From Candidatus Falkowiibacteriota bacterium (GTDB lineage: Bacteria > Patescibacteriota > Patescibacteriia > Patescibacteriales > UBA12465), in assembly GCA_903847415.1 (NCBI GenBank), contig CAINDR010000020.1, positions 1 through 39,678 of the forward strand: DNA of 39,678 nt, given 5' to 3'. Below, piece after piece: positions 26,026 to 35,867 of the stretch (positions are counted from its first letter, which is position 1; each line of letters begins with the position of its first letter). The position numbers and the translations under genes were made by a program. Under the pieces are notes generated by a model. That model did no database searches. It worked only from the letters and a program-made list of their open reading frames with translations, and was not told the origin of the DNA.

Positions 26026-29000
26026 TTATTTGTATTCTTCACGAGTTTGTTTTCCTTTATATCCAGTTCCAGCTGGAATCAAGCAACCAATAATCACATT
26101 TTCTTTTAAACCTTCAAGATAATCAATCTTGCCGTTAACTGCTGCTTCAATTAAAACTCTTGGAGTTTCTTGGAAGGAAGCGGCAGAAAGAAAACTATCG
26201 GTGGTCAAGGAAGCTTTGGTAATTCCAAGTAACAAGCGGTCAGCGGAAGCAGGAAATTTGGTTTCTCGATTTGCTTTATCCAATACCTCTTCCTCAATAG
26301 TTTCACCAGGTAGAAGGATGGTATCGCCAGCGTCTTTAACTAGATAACGAGAGAACATTTGACGAGCAATGATTTCAATGTGCTTGTCATTCAAAGGTTG
26401 CCCCTGTGAAGAATAAACATATTGAATTTCCCGAATAATATATTTCTGAGTTTCAAGCTGTCCTTTTAATTTATATAATTCTCGCAAATCAAGACTACCT
26501 TCAGTCAATTGAACACCTCTCTCAATGACATCGCCATCTTTGACCATGATCATTGTCCCGCGAGGAATTGAGAATTCTTTTACTTTTTCAATGTCTTTAG
26601 AAATAGCAACAAATTTATCTTTTACCTCGGCATTACCAGAATCTTTTGCCTTCACAATTTCTTCGCCAATTGAGAATAAAGGTGTCCCCTTGCTAATTTT
26701 GGCGCCATCTTCCACTAAAACCTTAACTGCTAATTTCTTTTTATCCTTTGAGGTGACACCAGCGGACAATTTAATTTCATTCTGTTTTTCTGAGAAATAA
26801 TATTTATCCTGCTCTTTTCCTTTATATGTGATACTAAGCACTTTTGACTGCGGATTAGCAACTGAAATTTCGTTGCCATCTTTATCACGAATAATTTTTT
26901 GAGCAAATTCAATTTTTACACTTCCAGAAACATCGGTAATAATTGCTTTTTTCTTTGGAGAGCGAGCTTCAAAAATTTCTTCTACTCGAGGCAAACCTTG
27001 GGTAATATCGTCTTGACCGGCAACACCACCAGTATGGAAGGTTCTCATTGTTAACTGAGTTCCTGGTTCACCAATTGATTGAGCAGCAATAACCCCAACG
27101 GTTGCTCCCAGTTTTACTGGCTTGTTATAGGCAAGATCATAACCATAACATTTTGCACAAATTCCTTTATGCATCTTACAGGTTAGAACTGAACGAACAC
27201 AAACTTCAGCAATATCTTTAGTTCTTAAATCACGAACAACCTCTTCGGTAAGCAATTCTCCAGCAGCTAAAAGTGTTTTGCCAGCGGCATCTTTCAAGTC
27301 TTTGGCTAAATAACGGCCCAACATTCTTCTGAATAAATCTTCACCAACTTTTTCGCTCTCTGCTTTAGTGATAATTAAACCTTCTTCGTCACCACAATCA
27401 TCTTGTGAAACGATAATATCCTGAGAAACATCAACCAAACGACGAGTCAAATAACCAGCATTTGCAGTACGAAGAGCGGTATCAGACAAACCTTTACGCA
27501 CACCATGGGTAGAAATAAAGTATTCCAAAACACCAAAACCTTTTTTGAAGTTTCCTTTTACTGGCAACTCAATAATTGCGCCAGATGGTGAAGTTACCAA
27601 ACCTTTCATACCAAGAATCTGCACTGGTTGAGCCCAAGAACCTCTAGCTCCTGATTCAATCATCGAGAACACTGGTAAAATTTTTGTTAAACCTTTTTTA
27701 CAAATATCGGCAATCTTATCCTTAGTTTTAGTCCACTCTTCAACCACCTTTGCATATCTTTCACTTTCCGTAAGCAGACCTTCTTCGTATTGTTCTTGGA
27801 TTAATTCAACTTGATTATTTGCGGCATCAATTAATTGATCTTTCTCAGGCAAAGTTGGTAGATCACCAAATCCCCAAGACAAACCAGATTTTGTAATAAA
27901 GGCAAAACTGCGATTTTTTAAATCATCAATAAAATTAACAGTTTCATCTTCTCCATATAGACGAAGAGCTTCGCGAATTAAATCTTTTAATTTTCCTTTA
28001 CCAACGACGTCGTTAATAAAACGGAGTTTATCAGGAAGAACTTGGTTGAAGATAACGCGACCAACGGTTGTTCTAATTCTAGTTCCTTCTGGCAAACGAA
28101 CGATAATTGGTTGATGCAGATTAATAAAGCTATTTTGATAAGCTAAATCGGCCTCATCTTCATTAGAGAAGAACTTGAGATCCTGATCCTTCATCTCTTT
28201 CGTGTCTGAATCTTCAAGGGTCATATAATAAGCACCCCAAACGATATCCTGAGAAGGAGCAACGATTGGATCACCAGTCGCTGGCTTCAATAAATTGTGA
28301 GTTGAAAGCATTAACTCGGAAGCTTCTTGACGAGCTTCTTTGGTTAAAGGAACGTGCACCGCCATTTGGTCACCATCAAAGTCAGCGTTAAAAGCTGTAC
28401 AAACCAAAGGATGAATTTGAATCGCTTTTCCTTCAATCAAAATTGGTCTAAAAGCCTGAATACCCAAACGATGCAAAGTAGGAGCACGGTTTAAAAGCAC
28501 AAAGGCCTCGCGAACTGTTTCTTCTAAAATATCAAAAACTTCATCATGTCCAGCCTCAATATAACGAGAAGCGCTGCGAACATTATGAACAATTTCTCTT
28601 TTAATTAATTGACTAATAATAAAAGGCTTGAACAATTCAATCGCCATGATTTTTGGCAAACCGCATTGATCCAAATTCAACTTTGGATTAACAACGATTA
28701 CCGAACGACCAGAGTAATCAACCCGTTTACCGAGCAAGTTTTGACGGAAACGACCTTGTTTTCCCTTCAAAGAATCAGCCAAAGACTTCAACTGTCTCTT
28801 TTGACCAGTGGAAGCAGTTACGGTTTTGCTGTGACGAGCAGAATTATCAATTAAAGCATCAACCGCTTCTTGTAACATTCTCTTTTCGTTACGACAAATA
28901 ACTTCTGGAGCATTAAGATCAACTAATTGCTTTAAGCGATTGTTACGGTTAATCACTCGACGATAAAGATCATTGAGATCTGATGCCGCAAAACGACCAC

Positions 29001-29886
29001 CATCAAGAGCAACCATTGGACGCAAATCTGGTGGGACAACTGGCAAAACATTTAAAATCATCCATTCTGGACGAATATTGTTATTGCGAAAACTCTTAAG
29101 AAGCTTTAAACGTTTGATTAATTTATCTTTTTTTGATTCAACAGCATCGACTAATTTCTCTTCTAATCTGGAAACACTTTTTGCTAAATCAATTTTTTCT
29201 AACAACTTGCGAATTGCACCAGCGCCAATTCCGGCTTCAAAAATATGACCAAATTTTAAACTCAAAATTTGATAATTTTGTTCAGAAATTACTAATAATG
29301 GTTTTAAATCTTTTAATTCCTTAAGAGTGGTATTAAATTCTTCATCCAATTGTTTAGTTTTTTCTTCTTTAAGCTCCCCGCCTTCCTTATCGATACTTTT
29401 CTTTTTGGATTTGTATTCGTTTTTGATTTGTTCAATGGTGGCTTCTTTTAAATCTTCATCAACTTCAGTGACGATGAAACTGGCATAATAAATAACTTTT
29501 TCCAAAGACTGAATGCCGAGATTGAGCAATAAACCAATTTTTGAAGAAACACCACGTAAAAACCAAATATGAGTAGCTGGTACCTGAAGAGTGATGTGAC
29601 CCATTCTTTCACGACGAACAACACTCCGAGTCACTTCAACGCCACATTTGTCGCAAATAATCCCTTTATAACGAATTTTTTTATATTTACCACAGGCACA
29701 TTCCCAATCCTTAGTTGGACCAAAAATCTTTTCGCAAAATAAACCATCTTTTTCTGGTTTTTGAGTACGATAATTAATCGTTTCCGGACGAATAACTTCG
29801 CCAAAAGACCAAGATAGAATATTTTCCGGGCTAGCCAGCTTCAAGCGGATAGCGTCAAAATCACTTGTTTTGATTGGATTTAACAT
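26026..29886 (-). CDS. rpoC: DNA-directed RNA polymerase subunit beta'
   Basis: [52 protein letters not shown]. Confidence 0.99.
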   Translation of the reverse strand: MLNPIKTSDFDAIRLKLASPENILSWSFGEVIRPETINYRTQKPEKDGLFCEKIFGPTKDWECACGKYKKIRYKGIICDKCGVEVTRSVVRRERMGHITLQVPATHIWFLRGVSSKIGLLLNLGIQSLEKVIYYASFIVTEVDEDLKEATIEQIKNEYKSKKKSIDKEGGELKEEKTKQLDEEFNTTLKELKDLKPLLVISEQNYQILSLKFGHIFEAGIGAGAIRKLLEKIDLAKSVSRLEEKLVDAVESKKDKLIKRLKLLKSFRNNNIRPEWMILNVLPVVPPDLRPMVALDGGRFAASDLNDLYRRVINRNNRLKQLVDLNAPEVICRNEKRMLQEAVDALIDNSARHSKTVTASTGQKRQLKSLADSLKGKQGRFRQNLLGKRVDYSGRSVIVVNPKLNLDQCGLPKIMAIELFKPFIISQLIKREIVHNVRSASRYIEAGHDEVFDILEETVREAFVLLNRAPTLHRLGIQAFRPILIEGKAIQIHPLVCTAFNADFDGDQMAVHVPLTKEARQEASELMLSTHNLLKPATGDPIVAPSQDIVWGAYYMTLEDSDTKEMKDQDLKFFSNEDEADLAYQNSFINLHQPIIVRLPEGTRIRTTVGRVIFNQVLPDKLRFINDVVGKGKLKDLIREALRLYGEDETVNFIDDLKNRSFAFITKSGLSWGFGDLPTLPEKDQLIDAANNQVELIQEQYEEGLLTESERYAKVVEEWTKTKDKIADICKKGLTKILPVFSMIESGARGSWAQPVQILGMKGLVTSPSGAIIELPVKGNFKKGFGVLEYFISTHGVRKGLSDTALRTANAGYLTRRLVDVSQDIIVSQDDCGDEEGLIITKAESEKVGEDLFRRMLGRYLAKDLKDAAGKTLLAAGELLTEEVVRDLRTKDIAEVCVRSVLTCKMHKGICAKCYGYDLAYNKPVKLGATVGVIAAQSIGEPGTQLTMRTFHTGGVAGQDDITQGLPRVEEIFEARSPKKKAIITDVSGSVKIEFAQKIIRDKDGNEISVANPQSKVLSITYKGKEQDKYYFSEKQNEIKLSAGVTSKDKKKLAVKVLVEDGAKISKGTPLFSIGEEIVKAKDSGNAEVKDKFVAISKDIEKVKEFSIPRGTMIMVKDGDVIERGVQLTEGSLDLRELYKLKGQLETQKYIIREIQYVYSSQGQPLNDKHIEIIARQMFSRYLVKDAGDTILLPGETIEEEVLDKANRETKFPASADRLLLGITKASLTTDSFLSAASFQETPRVLIEAAVNGKIDYLEGLKENVIIGCLIPAGTGYKGKQTREEYK

Positions 29887-29927
29887 ATTTTTAGATGAAG
29901 CACTAAATTAGTAAGATGAGAATATTT

Positions 29928-32900
29928 TTATTCTTCAAGTTTTTCTGGCTCTTCGATATTTTCAAGTTCGGTTAATTTTTCTAAACCTTCGGCGTCAATA
30001 ATAATCTCTGGAGCATCAATGACAAATTTATCATCTTTTATTTTTCCTTTTTCTTCGGCAGCAAAAACTTCAGCTGGAGTTTCCCTGGGAACTTCCAGGA
30101 CTTCATTATTTCCAAGTAATTCAACATCCAAGCAGAGACCTTTGAGCTCACGAATTAAAACATTGAAGGATTCTGGAACATTGAGTTTTTCAATTTCTTC
30201 ACCCTTAATAATCGCTTCATAAGCCTTGCTTCGGCCAGGAACGTCATCAGATTTAATTGTCAAAATTTCTTGCAAAGTATGAGCAGCACCATAACCTTCC
30301 AAAGCCCAAACTTCCATTTCTCCAAAACGCTGACCACCAAACTGCGCTTTTCCTCCCAAAGGTTGTTGGGTAATTAAAGAATAAGGACCAATGGATCGTT
30401 GGTGAATCTTGTCTTCAACCATATGGTTGAGTTTTAAGACATATTTATAACCAACGGTAATCTTGTGATCATAAGGATCGCCAGTCTTTCCGTCATATAA
30501 CATTACTTTTCCATCTTCTGGTAAGCCAGCTTTCTTTAACTCTTCTTTAATCTGTTCTTCAGTAACTCCATTCAAGGCTGGTGTTGCAACTCGATAACCA
30601 AGTTTCTTGGCAGCAAAACCTAAGTGAGTTTCAAGTAACTGACCAAGGTTCATACGAGAAATAATACCGAGAGGAGAAAGAATGATATCAATTGGTGTTC
30701 CATCTGCCAAATAAGGCATATCTTCTACTGGAACAATCTTTGAAATAACCCCCTTGTTACCATGACGACCAGACATCTTATCACCAACTTGAACCTTTCT
30801 TAAATTAGCAACTGAAATCTGAATTGATTTCAAAACACCAGCTGATAACTTATCGCCATCTTCACGAGAAAATAATTTGATATCAACAACTTTTCCGTGT
30901 TCACCATGTTCAAGATAAAGTGAAGAGTCACGAACATCTTTAGCTTTGTCTCCAAAAATTGCCCGCAATAATTTTTCTTCAGCGGATAAAGTTGTTTCTC
31001 CTTTTGGGGTAATTTTACCAACTAAAATATCACCAGAAGAAACTTCAGCGCCAATACGAATAATTCCTTCCTCATCAAGATTCTTCAATTTTTCTTCACT
31101 AATATTTGGAATATCATTGGTGATCATTTCTGGACCAAGTTTGGTATCACGAACATCAATTGTGTAATTTTCAATATGAATCGAGGAATAAGTGTCTTTG
31201 CGAACTAAATTTTCAGAAATAATCACTGCATCTTCATAGTTATAACCTTCCCAGGTCATAAAAGCGACCAATACGTTGCGACCCAAGGATAACTCGCCAT
31301 TATCAATACAAGGACCATCGGAAAGAACGTCTCCTTTTTTAATTTTATCACCAACGCTAATGGTTGGGTGTTGGTTGATACAAGTGGAAGAGTTGGAGCG
31401 TAAAAATTTGTTCAAATTGTAACGAGTGACCATTCCTTTTTTATCAACGGTTTCAATACAAGCCGAATCAACTCGAACGGCTTCACCATCTTCAATTGCA
31501 ATAATCACATGACCACTATCTCGAGCTGCTCGAGCTTCAACCCCGGTTCCAACAACTGGAGCCTCTGCTTTCACCAAAGGAACAGCTTGACGTTGCATGT
31601 TTGTACCCATCAAAGATCTCTGTCCATCGTTGTGTTCCATGAACGGAATTAAACTGGTAGCAATTGAGATAATTTGATTAGCAGCCACACCAACAAAATT
31701 TATTTTAGCAGTTTCTTCAGTTGCTGGTTGACCAAATTTTCGAACTTGAAATTTATTTACTAAAATTTTTCCAGTTTCATCCATTGGAATTGTGGCATCT
31801 GCTGTCACAAACTTCTCTTCCTCAAAAGCATCAATATACAAAATTTCATTTGTCACTCGGCTACCTGTTTTTTCGTGAACAACTTTACGATATGGAGTTT
31901 CTAAAAATCCATAACTGTTCAAACGAGCAAAACTAGAAAGATGACCAACTAAACCAATATTTGGACCTTCTGGAGTGGCAATTGGACAAATTCTGCCGTA
32001 GTGAGTTGTGTGCACATCACGAACATCAAAACCAGCTCGTTCACGAGTCAAACCACCTGGACCCATCGCACTTAAACGACGTTTGTGTTCCAATTCAGCA
32101 AGAGGATTTGTCTGATCCATGAATTGAGAAAGCTGAGAAGACATAAAGAATTCTTTCACCACCCCAATCACTGGACGAGCGTTAATTAATTTTGTTGGAG
32201 TGATACTGGCAATATCAGAAGTGGACATTCGATCTTTAACAATTCTTTCCATTCTGGCCAAACCAACTCGAAAACGATTCTGAATCAAACCGCCAATTGC
32301 TCTAACACGACGATTCCCCAAATGATCAATATCATCTTCTAATTCTTTTGTGATATTGAGACGAATAACCTCTTTGATAATCAAAACGAGATCTTCTTTT
32401 CTCAAAACTCGATTTTCTTTTTTGTTTGGTAAATCTAATTCAAAGCGACGGTTTAATTTGTAGCGACCAACACGACCAAAATCATAACGATCAAAACGAC
32501 AGAACATCGATTGAATTAATTGACGAGCATTTTCAGTGGAAGCGAGATCACCTGGACGAATTCTTTTGTAAACTTCTTGTAAACCTTCTTCTTCGTTTTT
32601 AGCGGCATCTTTTTCAATGGTTGCCTCCAAGAAACCAATTTCATCAGGAGTCTTTTTCAAGTCAACATCTTTAAAAAGATTAATTAATTCTTCGTCGGTT
32701 ACATAACCAAAAGCCCGCAACAAGGAAGTCACGGCTACCTTTCTTTTTCGGTCAATTCTTACCCAAAGAACTTTATTTTGATCACTTTCAATTTCTAACC
32801 AAGCACCACGATTTGGAATAATTTTTGCACCATAACACTTCTTTCCTTTTACAAACTCAGCGGTAAACATTACCCCGGCACTACGGATTAACTGAGAAAC

Positions 32901-33308
32901 GATTACTCTTTCAATTCCATTAATAATAAAAGTTCCTTTATCAGTCATGATTGGAAAATCTCCAAGAAAAACTTCCTGAGCAACTGCTTGATTGGTTTTT
33001 TTGTTTAATAACCTAGTTTTCACCCGAAGAGGAGCCTCATAGGTGATATTTTTTTCTCGACTCTCAATTTCATTAAACTTTGGTTCATCGAGATAATAAT
33101 CTTCAAGATATAATTCCAAATCACGACCAATAAAATCGGCAATTGGATTAATTTCATCAAAAAGCTCCGCCAAACCTTCTTCCAGAAACCAGCGATAGGA
33201 GTCTTTCTGAATTTCAATTAAATCGGGCATCGCCATCACCTCTTGATGATCAGCAAAAAACTTCCGACCTTCCTGTTTTTTTTCAGTTTTCGTGTTGGCC
33301 TGAGACAT
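29928..33308 (-). CDS. rpoB: DNA-directed RNA polymerase subunit beta
   Basis: [77 protein letters not shown]. Confidence 0.99.
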   Translation of the reverse strand: MSQANTKTEKKQEGRKFFADHQEVMAMPDLIEIQKDSYRWFLEEGLAELFDEINPIADFIGRDLELYLEDYYLDEPKFNEIESREKNITYEAPLRVKTRLLNKKTNQAVAQEVFLGDFPIMTDKGTFIINGIERVIVSQLIRSAGVMFTAEFVKGKKCYGAKIIPNRGAWLEIESDQNKVLWVRIDRKRKVAVTSLLRAFGYVTDEELINLFKDVDLKKTPDEIGFLEATIEKDAAKNEEEGLQEVYKRIRPGDLASTENARQLIQSMFCRFDRYDFGRVGRYKLNRRFELDLPNKKENRVLRKEDLVLIIKEVIRLNITKELEDDIDHLGNRRVRAIGGLIQNRFRVGLARMERIVKDRMSTSDIASITPTKLINARPVIGVVKEFFMSSQLSQFMDQTNPLAELEHKRRLSAMGPGGLTRERAGFDVRDVHTTHYGRICPIATPEGPNIGLVGHLSSFARLNSYGFLETPYRKVVHEKTGSRVTNEILYIDAFEEEKFVTADATIPMDETGKILVNKFQVRKFGQPATEETAKINFVGVAANQIISIATSLIPFMEHNDGQRSLMGTNMQRQAVPLVKAEAPVVGTGVEARAARDSGHVIIAIEDGEAVRVDSACIETVDKKGMVTRYNLNKFLRSNSSTCINQHPTISVGDKIKKGDVLSDGPCIDNGELSLGRNVLVAFMTWEGYNYEDAVIISENLVRKDTYSSIHIENYTIDVRDTKLGPEMITNDIPNISEEKLKNLDEEGIIRIGAEVSSGDILVGKITPKGETTLSAEEKLLRAIFGDKAKDVRDSSLYLEHGEHGKVVDIKLFSREDGDKLSAGVLKSIQISVANLRKVQVGDKMSGRHGNKGVISKIVPVEDMPYLADGTPIDIILSPLGIISRMNLGQLLETHLGFAAKKLGYRVATPALNGVTEEQIKEELKKAGLPEDGKVMLYDGKTGDPYDHKITVGYKYVLKLNHMVEDKIHQRSIGPYSLITQQPLGGKAQFGGQRFGEMEVWALEGYGAAHTLQEILTIKSDDVPGRSKAYEAIIKGEEIEKLNVPESFNVLIRELKGLCLDVELLGNNEVLEVPRETPAEVFAAEEKGKIKDDKFVIDAPEIIIDAEGLEKLTELENIEEPEKLEE

Positions 33309-33379
33309 AAATTTATTTAAAAAAATTTATAAACTATTAAAATATGGTTCTTGATGGTGGCGCTAACCCCTAATCAACA

Positions 33380-33407
33380 AAAAAATCTCAAAGCCGATCG
33401 GTTTGAG
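33380..33407 (-). terminator. Terminator-like hairpin plus U7 in the rpoBC 5' leader (candidate attenuator)
   Basis: minus strand: CTCAAACC-GATC-GG(c)TTTGAG-ATTTTTTTG. Confidence 0.65.
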
Positions 33408-33548
33408 TTATCGATATCCTAAATTATGATTTTTTTTGATTAATCACGGAGCGAAAGCCACCCAAAAAAGATAAAAAACCTGTGCACACATGGGATTTTA
33501 TTTTTTACAGAGTGAAAATATATTCTTTCCTATATTATCTTGATTCTT

Positions 33549-33577
33549 ATAATATAAAATAATTTATATTTTGTCAA
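33549..33577 (-). promoter_or_regulatory. Predicted rpoBC promoter
   Basis: minus strand: TTGACA-17 bp (aaatataaattatttta)-TATTAT; implies a leader of about 230 nt. Confidence 0.75.
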
Positions 33578-33599
33578 TATTAACTTTATCCACAAATTA

Positions 33600-35063
33600 T
33601 CAACCGCCAAGAGAAACTAATTCCTCCCGGGCAACCAAGCGATCATCCCAGGGAATTTTCTCTCCATTTTTGGAACAAATAAATTGCTCTCCGCCTTTCC
33701 CAGTAATCAAGACTAAGTCACCTGCTCGAGCTTCTTCAAAAGCGCGACGAATAGCCTCTCTTCTGTCTAATATTTTTAGCAAATTTTCGCCAAAAATCTT
33801 TCCAGCTGTCTCCGCCCCAGAAGCAACTGCATCAATGATTTCTTGAGGATCATCATCATAAGGATCTTCATTGGTCACAATTACTAGATCGGCTTTCTGA
33901 CCGGCAATTTGACCAAGAATTGGTCGGCGCAAAATATCCCTCCCTCCACCAGTGGAACCAAGAACGTGGATTGTTCTTTGGTGGATAACTAAATCCATGG
34001 TTTCGTAGAGTTTTTCCAAGGCTCGTGGCTCAAAAGCATAATCAACAATAACCGTAAAATTTTGACCAGTATCGATTCTCTCCATTTTGCCAACCAAGCC
34101 AGACACTTCCTCAAGACCAATTTGAGCCTTCTCAAGAGACAAACCAAGCCCCGAACAAACTGTGAGCACTGCGGCTGCATTTTGAGCATTAAAAGTTCCT
34201 AATAATTTTAAACTGACTTTTTCAGCTGAATCCTTGTTAATCTCCGTGTCCTTTTGATCACTAACTCGAACAACTGGGAAAAACGAAAAAGAAGTCCCAG
34301 TGATTGTCGACTCAACATCTCCAAAACGAAGCACTTCCAAGTCCTTAAGAATCACCTCTGAGAAATTAGCTAGCTTATTGTTATCAAATGAATCACCGAA
34401 AAAAGCTAATTTTTTTTCACTCCAAAAATTTAAAAAATAGGGAGCATTTTCATTATCACCATTAACAACAATGGTTTTTTTAACACGATTTAATCTTAAT
34501 TTTTCTAAACCACTCTTTGGCTTCACAACTTTCTGCTGATCATTAACGTATTTGGTGTTACAAAAGGAAAGGTGACCAAAAAGACGGCCTTTTGCTGCTT
34601 TGTAATTCTCAAAACTACCATGTGACTCGAGATGTTCTGGATATAAACCAGTGAAAAGAAGAATGTCGAAATTAATAAATCGATGACGAAACTGACGAAT
34701 TCCTTCGGAAGTGCTTTCAATAATTGCAAATTCACAGCCATTTTGAAACATTTTTCGAATCATCCGTTGAGTAAAAAAACGGCCAACCATCGTCATTTTC
34801 TTGTCATTCAGCCATTCCTTATCTCCATCCGAAAACATCGCTGTTGAAGTATAACCAACTTTATAGCCCATCGCTTTCAAAGCGCGAGCTAAAAGATAGA
34901 CGGTGGAAGTTTTTCCAGTGGTTCCCGTAACACCAATAACCACTAAACGATCAGAAGGAAAACCATGCACCATGACCGCAGCAAAACTAAGGACAAAGTG
35001 ATAAATTGGCTGAATTGCCTTAAACAGGCGATGAGGAATTAATTTTTTGATTTTATTTAACAT
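33600..35063 (-). CDS. murE: Mur ligase family protein, MurE-like (UDP-N-acetylmuramyl-tripeptide synthetase)
   Basis: VIGVTGTTGKTSTVYLLARAL, ESTSEGI, NAQNAAAVLTVCSGLG, VIVDYAFEPRALEKLYE, TNEDPYDDDPQEI. Confidence 0.85.
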   Translation of the reverse strand: MLNKIKKLIPHRLFKAIQPIYHFVLSFAAVMVHGFPSDRLVVIGVTGTTGKTSTVYLLARALKAMGYKVGYTSTAMFSDGDKEWLNDKKMTMVGRFFTQRMIRKMFQNGCEFAIIESTSEGIRQFRHRFINFDILLFTGLYPEHLESHGSFENYKAAKGRLFGHLSFCNTKYVNDQQKVVKPKSGLEKLRLNRVKKTIVVNGDNENAPYFLNFWSEKKLAFFGDSFDNNKLANFSEVILKDLEVLRFGDVESTITGTSFSFFPVVRVSDQKDTEINKDSAEKVSLKLLGTFNAQNAAAVLTVCSGLGLSLEKAQIGLEEVSGLVGKMERIDTGQNFTVIVDYAFEPRALEKLYETMDLVIHQRTIHVLGSTGGGRDILRRPILGQIAGQKADLVIVTNEDPYDDDPQEIIDAVASGAETAGKIFGENLLKILDRREAIRRAFEEARAGDLVLITGKGGEQFICSKNGEKIPWDDRLVAREELVSLGG

Positions 35064-35071
35064 ACTGAATA

Positions 35072-35100
35072 ATTTTAGCGCGAAAAATTGAAAAAAGCAA
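35072..35100 (-). promoter_or_regulatory. Predicted promoter of the murE-like gene, near-leaderless
   Basis: TTGCTT-17 bp-TAAAAT-8 bp-ATG on minus strand. Confidence 0.5.
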
Positions 35101-35126
35101 AAAATTAGAATAAAAACCGCTTACAA

Positions 35127-35158
35127 ACAAAAAAGGAAGTCATAACCCTGACCTCCTT
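35127..35158 (-). terminator. Intrinsic terminator of the 138-aa gene
   Basis: minus strand: aaggaggtca-gggtta-tgacttccttttttg. Confidence 0.85.
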
Positions 35159-35200
35159 ATTAAAATATATACATTTTGTTAATAATGAATATATTTTTTA

Positions 35201-35617
35201 TTATTTTAAAATAGCTACTAACCAGTCTTTTGAATACCCTCGGTTAATCGGAAAACAATTAAATTGCCATTTATCCTGAAACCAAACCAGGTAAAGAATC
35301 ACCGCGTCAGTACCAAAATAACGATATACAGTTCCAAAAAAACAAATTTGCAACCCCTTCCATTTATCAGGAATTAATTCCTGATTACTTAGAAGATAAA
35401 AAAGAACATTAGCATTTAGATGCTTCCCCCTTAAACCATTAAGCAATCTATTACCATTAACAGAGCCAATTCTTTCTTGTTCTGTTGACAAGCACAAGAC
35501 AATCTTATTTATATCAAAATCAAATATACCGCCCTTAGCGTGTTCAATTAATTCCATATGTTCCGGAATAATTGGGTCAGCATCGCAATCAATTCTTATC
35601 AGTTCCATAGATATCAT
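35201..35617 (-). CDS. Hypothetical protein (138 aa; start may be 35608)
   Basis: ORF with its own predicted promoter and terminator; no family recognised. Confidence 0.7.
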   Translation of the reverse strand: MISMELIRIDCDADPIIPEHMELIEHAKGGIFDFDINKIVLCLSTEQERIGSVNGNRLLNGLRGKHLNANVLFYLLSNQELIPDKWKGLQICFFGTVYRYFGTDAVILYLVWFQDKWQFNCFPINRGYSKDWLVAILK

Positions 35618-35631
35618 TTTTAAAATTAAAC

Positions 35632-35687
35632 ATTGGATTAATTATTAAAAACACCTACCCAAAGATGATTTTAACAATTAACCCAAT
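35632..35687 (-). promoter_or_regulatory. Inverted repeat in predicted leader of the 138-aa gene (12-bp arms 35632-35643 / 35676-35687, one mismatched/wobble pair)
   Basis: attggattaatt ... aattaacccaat. Confidence 0.75.
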
Positions 35688-35721
35688 ATAATTTTGCTTT
35701 TTAAAGTACTACTAACCGAAA

Positions 35722-35751
35722 AATATATCACTAATTATCTATTTTTGTCAA
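35722..35751 (-). promoter_or_regulatory. Predicted promoter of the 138-aa gene
   Basis: minus strand: TTGACA-18 bp-TATATT with TGa extended -10. Confidence 0.7.
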
Positions 35752-35824
35752 CGTAGTTTGGTGTAAGTTCAACAAGTAAACACAACTCCCATTATGGGCT
35801 CAAACCTTATTTACTAGACCTTTC

Positions 35825-35854
35825 AAAAAAGCATTTCTTGCGAAATGCTTTTTT
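35825..35854. terminator. Intrinsic terminator downstream of ftsK
   Basis: Perfect arms aaaaaagcatttc-ttgc-gaaatgctttttt. Confidence 0.93.
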
Positions 35855-35867
35855 GCTTTATTTTAGA

